Positions 1 through 6,137 of a DNA stretch of 7,045 bases are shown piece by piece. The stretch covers positions 1 to 7,045 of the forward strand of contig JAITAM010000218.1 in NCBI GenBank assembly GCA_031284085.1, written 5' to 3'. This stretch comes from Spirochaetaceae bacterium. Its GTDB lineage: Bacteria; Spirochaetota; Spirochaetia; Treponematales; Breznakiellaceae. How positions within the stretch are numbered: the first letter of the stretch is position 1; the number at the start of each line of letters is the position of its first letter. Below the pieces are notes generated by a model. The model did not search any database. It had not been told where the DNA came from and saw nothing but the letters and a program-made list of their open reading frames with translations. Both the position numbers and the translations under genes were made by a program.

Positions 1-75
1 GCAGCTCCCCGGTTTCCCGCAGGATTTGAAAGCACAGGACTAGATTTAGCAGAACTGTTTAGATTGAAAGGATAG
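1..75 (+). CDS. C-terminal end of an upstream gene (partial, unidentified)
   Basis: Frame 1 is open from the window edge to a TAG at 73-75 and encodes about 24 residues ending in ELFRLKG. The tail is too short to assign a family. The stop lies inside the first arm of a strong terminator hairpin, which is common for a transcript end and supports a plus-strand gene finishing here. Frame 2 is an alternative, closing at a TAG at 41-43 with a 13-residue tail, so the frame choice is tentative. Confidence 0.35.
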   Translation, partial: AAPRFPAGFESTGLDLAELFRLKG

Positions 76-109
76 AGGGGACACACTATGTCCCTTCTAT
101 CCTTTTTCT
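67..109 (+). terminator. Strong Rho-independent terminator
   Basis: Arms 67-83 and 89-105 pair over 17 positions with a single G-T wobble and a 5-base loop (CACTA). The descending arm runs into a T-rich stretch at 103-109. It would end transcription of the gene entering from the left and isolate it from the RAYT region. The mirrored A-rich side is short, so plus-strand termination is favoured. Confidence 0.85.
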
Positions 110-119
110 ATTAAGAGAA

Positions 120-159
120 CAGGTCAGACCTAGCCTCAAGAAAAAAAGAGTAAAAAAAG
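120..159 (+). repeat. Direct repeat copy A with palindrome AGGTCAGACCT
   Basis: This stretch begins with the 11-bp palindrome AGGTCAGACCT (121-131; 5-base arms, one central base), followed by TAGCCTCAAG and two A-runs of 7 and 7 separated by GAGT. The same arrangement recurs at 316-358 with A-runs of 8 and 9. The copies differ only in homopolymer length, so they are recent duplicates or under common constraint. They lie about 196 bp apart, just upstream of the RAYT gene. Confidence 0.85.
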
Positions 160-262
160 AACGAAACAGAAACTTCCCTTGCCTTACGGGACTTTACCAG
201 AAGACTCAGGCAAATCTTTCTCAAGAGATGCGGATCATTTTCCAGAATCATACGACAATAGC

Positions 263-273
263 AGGTCAGACCT
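263..273. repeat. REP-like palindrome AGGTCAGACCT
   Basis: An exact 11-bp copy of the palindrome lying between the two longer direct repeats. Its right flank reads TTTTAGTT, not TAGCCTCAAG, so the palindrome is the shared core and the flank varies. The rest of 160-315 shows no other convincing feature. A short minus-strand reading frame there has no recognisable content and runs through the repeats. Confidence 0.75.
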
Positions 274-315
274 TTTAGTTCCCTAACAAAGCCGAAAACC
301 ATGCAAGCCAGAAAT

Positions 316-358
316 CAGGTCAGACCTAGCCTCAAGAAAAAAAAGAGTAAAAAAAAAG
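316..358 (+). repeat. Direct repeat copy B with palindrome AGGTCAGACCT
   Basis: Second copy of the repeat at 120-159: the palindrome occupies 317-327, then TAGCCTCAAG, then A-runs of 8 and 9 separated by GAGT. It ends only about 20 bases before the RAYT start codon, so it probably also overlaps the leader of that gene. Confidence 0.85.
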
Positions 359-377
359 AGCAGCTGACTAAAGCAAA

Positions 378-932
378 ATGCCATGTTTATCCCGTTATCT
401 ATGTACCATGTCTTCGCATTATTCGCCACGAGGCCGCACTGATTTAGGCCTCACCTATTATATCTTCTCGGTAGTTAATCGTTTCCTCTTTGAACTCGAT
501 CCCGATAAGATGAAAGAGCTGTTCCTCGCCATAGTCGAGGAAGCATTAACAGTAAAAGGTTTCAAATTCAAGCTTTGGAACTTTTGTATCATGTCGAATC
601 ACTTCCATTTTCTTATCACTCCAGCCGAAGGACAAAGTTTGTCCGAGATATTGAAATGGATTAAGATGGTATTTGCGATTCGGTGGAACAAAATGAACCA
701 CAAGACAGGACATTTCTGGGGAGATAGGTTCTATTCGCGAGTAATAACAGACGAGCAGGACTTCTGGGCAGTGTATAACTACATTGATCAGAACCCCGTT
801 AAGGCGGGACTTGTAAAAGAGCCTTGTGAATGGAAGTACAGCGGGGCGTATCATCGGGAACACGGGATTACAAGAATCGTTTCTTTCGTGGATGACACAA
901 TCTTGAAGTCAGAATTGAAGGTACTTCAATGA
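378..932 (+). CDS. REP-associated tyrosine transposase (RAYT, Y1_Tnp family)
   Basis: This is a single-domain Y1/HUH transposase-like protein of 184 residues. The HUH metal-binding motif is N74-H75-F76-H77 within IMSNHFHFLI. The second signature, HFWGDRFYS, lies near residues 112-120. The likely catalytic tyrosine is Y135 in YIDQNPVKAGLV. Known family members nick and join single-stranded DNA at REP-type hairpins and normally act in trans on dispersed repeats; no second IS gene such as TnpB is present here. All expected motifs are intact, so the protein is probably active. No good Shine-Dalgarno precedes ATG 378; an internal ATG at 408 (MSSHYSPRGR) is an alternative start and would not affect the catalytic core. 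The gene is bracketed by AGGTCAGACCT palindromes and ends inside a hairpin, which suggests those repeats are its substrates. That link is inferred. Confidence 0.9.
   Translation: MPCLSRYLCTMSSHYSPRGRTDLGLTYYIFSVVNRFLFELDPDKMKELFLAIVEEALTVKGFKFKLWNFCIMSNHFHFLITPAEGQSLSEILKWIKMVFAIRWNKMNHKTGHFWGDRFYSRVITDEQDFWAVYNYIDQNPVKAGLVKEPCEWKYSGAYHREHGITRIVSFVDDTILKSELKVLQ
914..930 (+). repeat. Perfect hairpin overlapping the RAYT stop codon
   Basis: ATTGAAG-GTA-CTTCAAT forms perfect 7-base arms around a 3-base loop. It covers the last codons of the RAYT gene and the first base of its TGA. No T-run follows, so it is not a standard terminator. Six bases downstream lies a decayed copy of the palindrome (AGGTCAGGCTT, 936-946). 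The position suits an end hairpin recognised by a Y1 transposase, but this is inference. Confidence 0.6.
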
Positions 933-935
933 ATC

Positions 936-1061
936 AGGTCAGGCTTAAGGTTGTTTCCTGTAGGCAAAAAACCATCCACCATTCCCAGTACCAACACTAA
1001 CGCCGAAGCCAGAAACACGCTGGCGTATGACAGGTCAGACCTTTGAACAGCCTGCGGCTGT
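936..1061. repeat. REP-like mosaic between the RAYT gene and pheT
   Basis: The spacer holds a degenerate palindrome (936-946), TTTCCTGTAGGCAAA (954-968), an ACGCCGAAGC block (1000-1009), an ACGC-TG-GCGT dyad (1017-1026), an exact AGGTCAGACCT (1032-1042) and a hairpin ACAGCC-TGC-GGCTGT (1047-1061). Each block, or a close variant, recurs in the same order in the array at 2886-3190, so both spacers contain one repeat family. No gene is visible in 933-1117. The final 50 bases carry the pheT leader. Confidence 0.75.
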
Positions 1062-1117
1062 GCTTGCATGAAGCCGGCGCGTTATGGTAGACTGCGCTTA
1101 CTACAAAGGAAATAATC

Positions 1118-2863
1118 ATGCCCAAAATTGAAGTAAATGAAGAACTGTTTTATTCATTGGTCGGTATCCGGTTCAAAAGCCCTGATGCTTTTGAAGAAGC
1201 TTTGAGTTGCGCTAAGGCAGAACTATCCGAAGACTCGGATAAAAATGTGCCGGCCGCTGAACGTATCATAAAAATAGAACTCAACGACACCAATCGCCCT
1301 GATCTCTGGTCAACAGCCGGCTGCGCTCGGCAGTTGGGGCTTTACTACTCAACGCTCAAGCCTAGTTACCCGTTCTTCTCACGCCCTGGCGCTGAACGCC
1401 CCGCAGAGCATAGCGTTCACGTTAAAGCATCGGTTAAACAGGTAAGGCCCTACCTTTCAGGCTTCATTGCTACCGGCAAGGCAATTACCGACTCGTCCCT
1501 GCGCGACATGATACAAACACAGGAAAAACTTGCGTGGAACTTTGGACGCAAGCGCCGCACCATTTCTATGGGGCTTTACCGCACAGAACTTATTCAGTGG
1601 CCAATTATTTACAAAGCCGTTGATCCTGATACGGTCTCTTTCGTTCCCTTACAATGGAATTGTCCGCTTACGCTGCGGGAGATTCTCAAACAACACCCTA
1701 AAGGCAGGGACTATGCCTTTATCCAAGAACATGAACCTTTACATCCGCTCCTAACCGATGCCCGTGGCGCGGTGCTTTCATACCCGCCTATTATCAATTC
1801 CGCCGATCTTGGCGCGGTGCAGGTAGGCGATACCGACCTTTTTGTTGAGCTTACCGGGACAGACCTACCTTCGGTAACGCTGTCGGCATCAATTATGGCC
1901 TGTGCGCTTGCCGATCAGGGTTTTACCATAAAGCCGGTTATAGTTGAATATGAGTACGATACGGGCTTCGGCTCTCGGGTAACGACGCCGTACTATTTTC
2001 AGGAGCCGGTCTTTTGTTCGCTCACACGGGTAGAGCGGTTTTTGGGTAAAAAATTGTCGGCGGATGAGTGTATTGCGGCTCTGGAAAAGATGGGTTGTAA
2101 AGCCCGAGCCGGCCGTGCAAAGGAGCGTGCGGCCGTGCAGGAAGAAGAAGGTGTATGGATGGAGCCGCCTGAATACCGGAATGACTTTCTGCATGCAGCC
2201 GATGTGGCGGAGGATATTATGATAGGGCATGGCTTGAAGGCGTTCTCTCCGATTCGCCCTAGGGATTTCACCATAGGGCGGCTTTCTCCTATTACGCTGT
2301 TTAGCCGGACCGTCAAAGAGCTGCTTATAGGATTAGGCTATCAGGAGATGATCTATAACTACCTCGGGTCGTACAAGGATTTTGTTGATCGGATGCGTGG
2401 CGGCGGCGATACGATAATCCGTATTGCTAATCCCATGACGGAAAATTACGAATACCTGCGCAATTCGGTGATTACCTCTCTCTTGATAAGCGAGTCTGTG
2501 TCCGGTCATGCAGCCTATCCGCACAAGATTTTTGAAGTAGGTAAAGTTGCCTACCGAGACAGCACTGAAAATTACGGCACTGCGACGCGGCAATTTGTCG
2601 GTTTCCTGCATACGGATAGGGATGCTAATTTCAACACGGTCGCCGGTCAGCTTCAGACGCTTTTTTACTACCTCTCTCGTGAGTACAGTGCTTTGGAGGC
2701 AAGTGATCCTCGTTTTATTGCCGGTCGTAGTGCGGCTATTCAATGTGCCGGAAAAACCGTCGGTATCTTCGGTGAACTGCACCCTGAGGTGCTGGAAAAC
2801 TTTGGTATTACGGTACCTGCTACAGCCGCGGAGATCGACCTTGATGCACTTATCACCACTTAA
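1118..2863 (+). CDS. pheT: Phenylalanine--tRNA ligase beta subunit, archaeal/spirochaete type
   Basis: This is the beta chain of the alpha2-beta2 cytosolic enzyme that charges tRNA-Phe; the alpha chain (PheS) is not in the window. At 581 residues it matches the short archaeal/eukaryotic form found in spirochaetes and lacks the C-terminal anticodon-binding extension of the roughly 800-residue bacterial form. Visible landmarks are ELNDTNRPDLW (54-64), the B3/B4 editing region (about 100-275), and the B5 domain (about 300-375) with its signature RNDFLHAADVAEDI at 354-367, whose acidic residues face the alpha-chain active site in known structures. The catalytic-fold domain follows (about 390-581) with IANPMTENYEYLRNS and a C-terminal GIFGELHPEVLENFGI. 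AAAGGA at 1105-1110 sits 7 bases before the ATG and supports this start. The gene is intact and follows a repeat-rich spacer. Identity is considered nearly certain. Confidence 0.96.
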   Translation: MPKIEVNEELFYSLVGIRFKSPDAFEEALSCAKAELSEDSDKNVPAAERIIKIELNDTNRPDLWSTAGCARQLGLYYSTLKPSYPFFSRPGAERPAEHSVHVKASVKQVRPYLSGFIATGKAITDSSLRDMIQTQEKLAWNFGRKRRTISMGLYRTELIQWPIIYKAVDPDTVSFVPLQWNCPLTLREILKQHPKGRDYAFIQEHEPLHPLLTDARGAVLSYPPIINSADLGAVQVGDTDLFVELTGTDLPSVTLSASIMACALADQGFTIKPVIVEYEYDTGFGSRVTTPYYFQEPVFCSLTRVERFLGKKLSADECIAALEKMGCKARAGRAKERAAVQEEEGVWMEPPEYRNDFLHAADVAEDIMIGHGLKAFSPIRPRDFTIGRLSPITLFSRTVKELLIGLGYQEMIYNYLGSYKDFVDRMRGGGDTIIRIANPMTENYEYLRNSVITSLLISESVSGHAAYPHKIFEVGKVAYRDSTENYGTATRQFVGFLHTDRDANFNTVAGQLQTLFYYLSREYSALEASDPRFIAGRSAAIQCAGKTVGIFGELHPEVLENFGITVPATAAEIDLDALITT

Positions 2864-2885
2864 CTAAGGTAAGCTTCTGTGCCTA

Positions 2886-3190
2886 TTTCCTGTAGGCAAA
2901 TAGCCCGCTGCCCTTGATACGATGCCGAAGCGTTGAAACAGGCTGGCCTACAAAAAAGCCGTACGCCTTCTTTGATATAGGTCAGACCTTTGACTGTTTC
3001 TTTCAGACGAAGAAGCGTACGCTGCTTCCGATACCAACATCGAAACGTTAAACAGGCTGGCCTGCAAACAGTCCGCTGCCCTTGATACCAGCGCCGAAAC
3101 GTTGAAAGAGCCTGCGGCTGTTTTCAGACGGAGAAGCGTACGTCTGCCCTTGATACAACGCCGAAGCTTTGAAAGAGCCTGCGGCTGTGC
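2886..3190. repeat. Degenerate palindrome-rich repeat array before mazG
   Basis: A block reading roughly GATACNANCGCCGAAGCGTTGAAA occurs at 2916-2938, 3030-3052, 3084-3107 and 3152-3174. At 2974-2993 the equivalent block carries AGGTCAGACCT instead. Successive starts are 58, 56, 54 and 68 bases apart. Between blocks lie small dyads: AGGC-TG-GCCT (2940-2949), CAGGC-TG-GCCTG (3053-3064), AGCC-TGC-GGCT (3109-3119 and 3176-3186) and an imperfect 20-base palindrome at 3009-3028. The array starts with TTTCCTGTAGGCAAA (2886-2900), identical to 954-968. No conserved reading frame is apparent. Units are too divergent and lack unique spacers, so it is not CRISPR. REP/BIME-like DNA mobilised by the nearby RAYT is the best explanation. 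Confidence 0.8.
3009..3028. repeat. 20-base imperfect palindrome within the array
   Basis: GAAG-A-AGCGTACGCT-G-CTTC pairs over its whole length except one A/G position. The centre AGCGTACGCT (3014-3023) is a perfect 10-base palindrome. Related but less symmetric GTACG segments occur in neighbouring units (about 2957-2965 and 3135-3142), so this is the most complete version of an array element. Confidence 0.6.
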
Positions 3191-3219
3191 CTGCCGACAG
3201 TAGACCTTAACTTTTGTCA

Positions 3220-3236
3220 AAAAATACGGTATTTTT
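3220..3236. promoter_or_regulatory. Dyad directly upstream of mazG (possible operator)
   Basis: AAAAATAC-G-GTATTTTT is a perfect inverted repeat of 8-base arms around one base, ending 5 bases before the mazG ATG, where a Shine-Dalgarno would be expected but is not seen. A TTGTCA (3214-3219) could be a -35 element, but no properly spaced -10 precedes the start codon. The dyad could be an operator or an RNA hairpin that limits ribosome access. Function is not established. Confidence 0.45.
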
Positions 3237-3241
3237 ATTTT

Positions 3242-4042
3242 ATGAGTGATACACAAAAAAAATTTGATCCGCAAGCTTTCAAGGACCTTTACGATGTCAT
3301 AGTAACACTGCGTTCGCCTCAAGGATGCCCGTGGGATAGAGAACAAAATCCGCAGACACTGCGCAGCGACTTAGTTGAAGAGGTTTTTGAATGTGTGGAA
3401 GCCATTGACGAACATGAACCGGAGCATATTAAGGAGGAGTTGGGCGACCTCTTCTTATTGGTAACCATGGTTTCTTATATGCACGAGCAGGCTGGCCTCT
3501 TCTCGGTGGAAGATGTGCTTGCAGCCGTTAGAGAGAAAATTATCCGCCGCCATCCTCACGTGTTTGGAACGGTCAAAGTTAAGGACAGCGCCGAAGTTTT
3601 GGAAAATTGGGCGCGGGACAAAGTCCTCAAGGAGGGACGAGCGCCCAAAGACGGACTTTTGGATACGGTGCCGCGCGGCCTTCCGCCCCTTCAAAGGGCG
3701 TACAAACTGCAAAAAAAGGCAGCGCAGGCCGGCTTTGACTTTCCCTGTGTTGAGGAAGTCTTTGATAAAGTGCAAGAGGAACTGAATGAACTGAAAGAGG
3801 CTCTTAAAGCCGCCGATCAAGACGCGCTTGAAGCTGAAGCAGGCGATCTGATATTTGCAGCGGTGAATCTGTGCCGTTTCTTGCACAAGGATCCTTCCGT
3901 TGCATTACAGGGGACAAATGCTCGATTTAGCGCACGCTTTGCATACCTTGAAAAGAAGATGAAGGAAGCCGCGCAAGACATGAATGCCGATAACAGCGCC
4001 CTTATGGAAAAGTATTGGGAACAAGCCAAAGGCGTTTTGTAA
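3242..4042 (+). CDS. mazG: MazG family nucleoside triphosphate pyrophosphohydrolase
   Basis: The enzyme hydrolyses (d)NTPs to NMP and pyrophosphate, cleaning the nucleotide pool and, in E. coli, affecting ppGpp-linked survival. At 266 residues it is a full-length tandem MazG, close to the 263 of E. coli. Domain 1 has LRSPQGCPWDREQ (23-35) and the metal-binding pairs E47/E50 (EEVFE) and E66/D69 (EELGD), followed by RRHPHVF (102-108). Domain 2 has LPPLQRAYKLQKKA (147-160), E180/E183 and E199/D202 (EAGD). Both acidic sets are intact. No Shine-Dalgarno is visible before ATG 3242; instead an 8-base-arm dyad ends 5 bases upstream, so translation or transcription may be unusually controlled. It follows pheT after a repeat array and is co-directional with the DUF58 gene 91 bases downstream. 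Confidence 0.95.
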   Translation: MSDTQKKFDPQAFKDLYDVIVTLRSPQGCPWDREQNPQTLRSDLVEEVFECVEAIDEHEPEHIKEELGDLFLLVTMVSYMHEQAGLFSVEDVLAAVREKIIRRHPHVFGTVKVKDSAEVLENWARDKVLKEGRAPKDGLLDTVPRGLPPLQRAYKLQKKAAQAGFDFPCVEEVFDKVQEELNELKEALKAADQDALEAEAGDLIFAAVNLCRFLHKDPSVALQGTNARFSARFAYLEKKMKEAAQDMNADNSALMEKYWEQAKGVL

Positions 4043-4098
4043 ATGCTCTATGCAAAGTCTTGCGCAGCTGCTGTCTATGCTTTGCCACCGTGTAGACT

Positions 4099-4118
4099 CG
4101 CGCCTATCCCAAGGCGCG
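4099..4118 (+). promoter_or_regulatory. GC-rich hairpin in the DUF58 gene leader
   Basis: CGCGCCT and AGGCGCG pair perfectly (7 bp) around a 6-base loop, ending 4 bases before the AAGGAG Shine-Dalgarno of the next gene. No T-run follows, so it is not an intrinsic terminator. It could stabilise a processed 5' end or influence ribosome access. The rest of the mazG-DUF58 spacer contains GCAAAG/CTTTGC arms (4052-4057 and 4080-4085) and no clear promoter. Confidence 0.45.
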
Positions 4119-4133
4119 GTATAAGGAGAAGCT

Positions 4134-5276
4134 ATGCTTAGACCGCGGACGGTTGGCTTTTTTGTTGTGCTTTTGGGATTTATTGCCGGTAGCGCCGGTA
4201 TAATCCGGCAGGAAACGAGTCTTTTAGTGATTGCCACAGTACTGCTGTCAATAGCGGGGTATTGTTTGTGTGGAATCCTGATTCTTAAGCTGGTCTACCG
4301 CAAACGTTCCATGAAACTGTCCATAAACATCGCTCATAATCGGATTCGTGCCGGCGAGCAGGTTGAAGTTTTTTACATGAATAGTGATACTGTCGGGCGT
4401 TTTTTCTGTTTACCGGGCATACTCGTGCGCTATGAGCTTTCTTTTATAACAAAGGACGGCCGGCTTATTCAGCATAGTTTTAATCCAAACCATACCGAAA
4501 CATTCCTGTCCTCCCTTTCAGTGCCTGATCGGGGCGCTTACTTTCGCTCAGGAGACGAATTCGTTTTGCTTGACAGCTTTGGTTTTTTTCGCTGTGCATG
4601 GACGGTTTTCAAGGAGGCCAGTCCTTGTATTCTTGCATCGCCTGTGCCGGATGAACAGACGCTTTCAGTAACGCTGCGCCCCGGAGGCAGAGCATACCGG
4701 AACGCCCATGCTTTTAAGCGCAGCGATCAGTTGATAGAAAACCGCCCATATATACCGGGGGACGACCCGCGCCGGATAAACTGGAAGCTCTACAGCCATG
4801 CAGGCGATCTTTTTGTGCGAGAACAAGAACGAGAAGATCCTCCGCATTCCCGGCTTGTCTTACTTTTAGACACATACACAGATGAGAAGCTGTTTATCAA
4901 TGCAGCGCAGTCCCAGCGTGCAGTCGATATGCTCTGTGAAAAAGCGCTGGCACTGATATTTGACTTGAGCAAACGCGGTATGGATATTGCTCTTGGCTGG
5001 AGTGGTGCGGAAATCGTTGAAGGAAACGTTGCGGAATTAACCGAAGCATTAGCCTATCCTGCTGCGCTTTCTCTTGCAGATAAAAACACGCTGCCGCAGC
5101 CGGATACCCAGTGTGCTATTATTATTCTCGCCCTACCACGGGAGACAATTGGGGACAAAGCGCTGGATAATTTTCATAGCGAACAGAAACCGGATATTAT
5201 TTTCTTATATGAAGAAGAACGGCTTGCTGCAGCAGCGCACTCTTGTACAAAGTTATACGCTCAAAAAAGGCGTTAG
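4134..5276 (+). CDS. DUF58 domain membrane protein
   Basis: A 380-residue inner-membrane protein with two N-terminal hydrophobic segments (about 7-25 and 29-54) followed by a basic YRKRS, then a soluble part. The DUF58 signature is RPYIPGDDPRRINWKLYS at 204-221, continuing to LFVREQERE. A vWA-like strand LVLLLDTYTD follows at 241-250, with an incomplete metal site (D-T-Y-T-D instead of DxSxS). Family members usually accompany a MoxR AAA+ ATPase and transglutaminase-like proteins and are thought to help assemble complexes; their precise role is not known. Neither partner is visible here. The AAGGAG at 4123-4128 lies 5 bases before the ATG, supporting the start. The gene is intact, the last of the co-directional GC-richer genes, and its stop (in GGCGTTAGGAAAAGCC) abuts AT-rich, probably acquired DNA. 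Confidence 0.9.
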   Translation: MLRPRTVGFFVVLLGFIAGSAGIIRQETSLLVIATVLLSIAGYCLCGILILKLVYRKRSMKLSINIAHNRIRAGEQVEVFYMNSDTVGRFFCLPGILVRYELSFITKDGRLIQHSFNPNHTETFLSSLSVPDRGAYFRSGDEFVLLDSFGFFRCAWTVFKEASPCILASPVPDEQTLSVTLRPGGRAYRNAHAFKRSDQLIENRPYIPGDDPRRINWKLYSHAGDLFVREQEREDPPHSRLVLLLDTYTDEKLFINAAQSQRAVDMLCEKALALIFDLSKRGMDIALGWSGAEIVEGNVAELTEALAYPAALSLADKNTLPQPDTQCAIIILALPRETIGDKALDNFHSEQKPDIIFLYEEERLAAAAHSCTKLYAQKRR

Positions 5277-5418
5277 GAAAAGCCGGCGCAAGGGAACAAC
5301 AATAAAGAGCCGCCATGCTGTTTAAGGGATACATGAAGAGAAGCTTTTATACTTCCCTCCATGTGTGGATAGGTGCGAGAGTGAAACACAAGCGGGGCCA
5401 AAGCTTTGCGAGCCGCTT
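5277..5418. other. Junction between the DUF58 gene and acquired minus-strand DNA
   Basis: This 142-base gap carries no gene I can support. An open plus-strand frame starts at ATG 5315 (MLFKGYMKRSFYTSLHVW) and is in normal composition for about 35 codons, then runs antisense into the HD gene until 5497. It could be the remnant of a gene cut by an insertion, but no family is recognisable. Composition turns AT-rich near 5417. The sequence CGTTAGGA at the DUF58 stop resembles an integron core box (GTTRRRY, 6 of 7 positions). Confidence 0.35.
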
Positions 5419-5425
5419 TTATTCT
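5390..5425 (+). terminator. Weak candidate terminator at the junction
   Basis: AAGCGG (5390-5395) pairs with CCGCTT (5413-5418), followed by TTATTCTT. The loop region contains the palindrome CAAAGCTTTG (5399-5408). The stem is short and the T-run interrupted, and the T-run overlaps the end of the oppositely oriented HD gene. It may end transcription from the DUF58 side. Confidence 0.3.
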
Positions 5426-6036
5426 TCTAGCAGCTTTATTATCGTTTCATATTCATCTTTATATTTTGTTTTACTTCTTTCGCTTATCTTTTTATAATCC
5501 TTTTTTATTTTTTCTTTTATCCATTTTTGCCCTTCTTCTATGCTCTTCCCCATCTCTTTATATGCCGCATAAAATAATGACGATATTTCTGTTAAATGTA
5601 TTATTGCATCGGCATCCGCCACACATAGCTCTTCCACGCTGCTTTTATCATTATTTACACTGCTTCTATGGTTTAATATACACAATTTTATCTTTTCTAT
5701 CTTTTCTTGGGGATAATTATACCCTTTTAATATTTTTTCAGCATTTTGAGAACCAATTATATGATGCTCTTTATAATTTTTCTCATCTTGTATTGAGGCC
5801 AAGTCATGTAATAGTATCGCTATTGTTACAATTTCTTTGTCGGCGCCATATTCTTCCGCCAATTTTTGCCCTATAGGTATCATTGGCTTTATGTGATGAG
5901 ACCAAATTCCATATCCAAATATATTATTTTTAGATTTACACGCATTTTCTACCAGAACAGCCAATTCATTTATTATATTTTCCACATAATTCCTCCCCTG
6001 TTTATAGTTATGTTCAATGACATCTCTCGATTCCAT
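5419..6036 (-). CDS. HD-domain phosphohydrolase-like protein
   Basis: A 205-residue soluble protein with the metal-coordinating pattern of the HD superfamily: H47/H48 in WSHHIKPM, the H77-D78 doublet in AILLHDLAS, H91/H92 in KEHHIIGS, H123 in ILNHRSS and D141/D143 in VADADAI. Such enzymes hydrolyse phosphate esters, often of nucleotides; the substrate cannot be read from the sequence. The C-terminal 40 residues are lysine-rich and probably helical. AGGA at plus-strand positions 6043-6046 or nearby (GTAGGATTATCCT-ATG on the coding strand) lies about 7 bases before the ATG, supporting the start, and overlaps a 13-base palindrome TAGGATAATCCTA (6036-6048). Strong AT bias, opposite orientation to the neighbours and the adjacent cassette-like unit suggest horizontal acquisition. 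The frame is intact. Confidence 0.85.
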   Translation of the reverse strand: MESRDVIEHNYKQGRNYVENIINELAVLVENACKSKNNIFGYGIWSHHIKPMIPIGQKLAEEYGADKEIVTIAILLHDLASIQDEKNYKEHHIIGSQNAEKILKGYNYPQEKIEKIKLCILNHRSSVNNDKSSVEELCVADADAIIHLTEISSLFYAAYKEMGKSIEEGQKWIKEKIKKDYKKISERSKTKYKDEYETIIKLLEE

Positions 6037-6048
6037 AGGATAATCCTA

Positions 6049-6137
6049 CGAAGCTGCCTGTAATAATTCCAAAATGAAGTGCAGCGGAATGACCTAGCCG
6101 ACTGAAACGCTGGAGCCGCCGGAACGTAAATAGTCCC
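6049..6137. other. Spacer between the HD gene and the cassette-like unit (possible decayed attC)
   Basis: GC-richer than both flanking AT-rich coding stretches and with no gene. It contains nested inverted arms: TTCC/GGAA on the outside and CAGCG/CGCTG inside. It abuts the GTTATGTGCC box at 6138. If the neighbouring unit is an integron cassette, an attC should lie here, but I find no second core box fitting RYYYAAC/GTTRRRY; CGTAGGA on the minus strand just before the HD start is the nearest, one base short. Confidence 0.35.

Noticed and set aside
111..302. Minus-strand open frame of 63 codons
   Set aside because: It runs through the direct repeats and A-rich tracts, is full of low-complexity F and S, and has no recognisable motif or ribosome binding site.
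1064..1088. Promoter TTGCAT / TATGGT before pheT
   Set aside because: The spacer is only 13 bases and the -10 is poor, so a promoter there cannot be supported.
2333..2782. Minus-strand open frame of 149 codons within pheT
   Set aside because: Fully antisense to a confidently identified gene, without motif or ribosome binding site.
2886..3190. CRISPR array
   Set aside because: Units are degenerate, vary from 54 to 68 bases and lack the identical-repeat/unique-spacer pattern; no cas gene is nearby.
5406..5876. Plus-strand hydrophobic open frame of 156 codons
   Set aside because: It is the antisense shadow of the HD gene; its apparent membrane character comes from complementing lysine-rich, AT-rich coding sequence.
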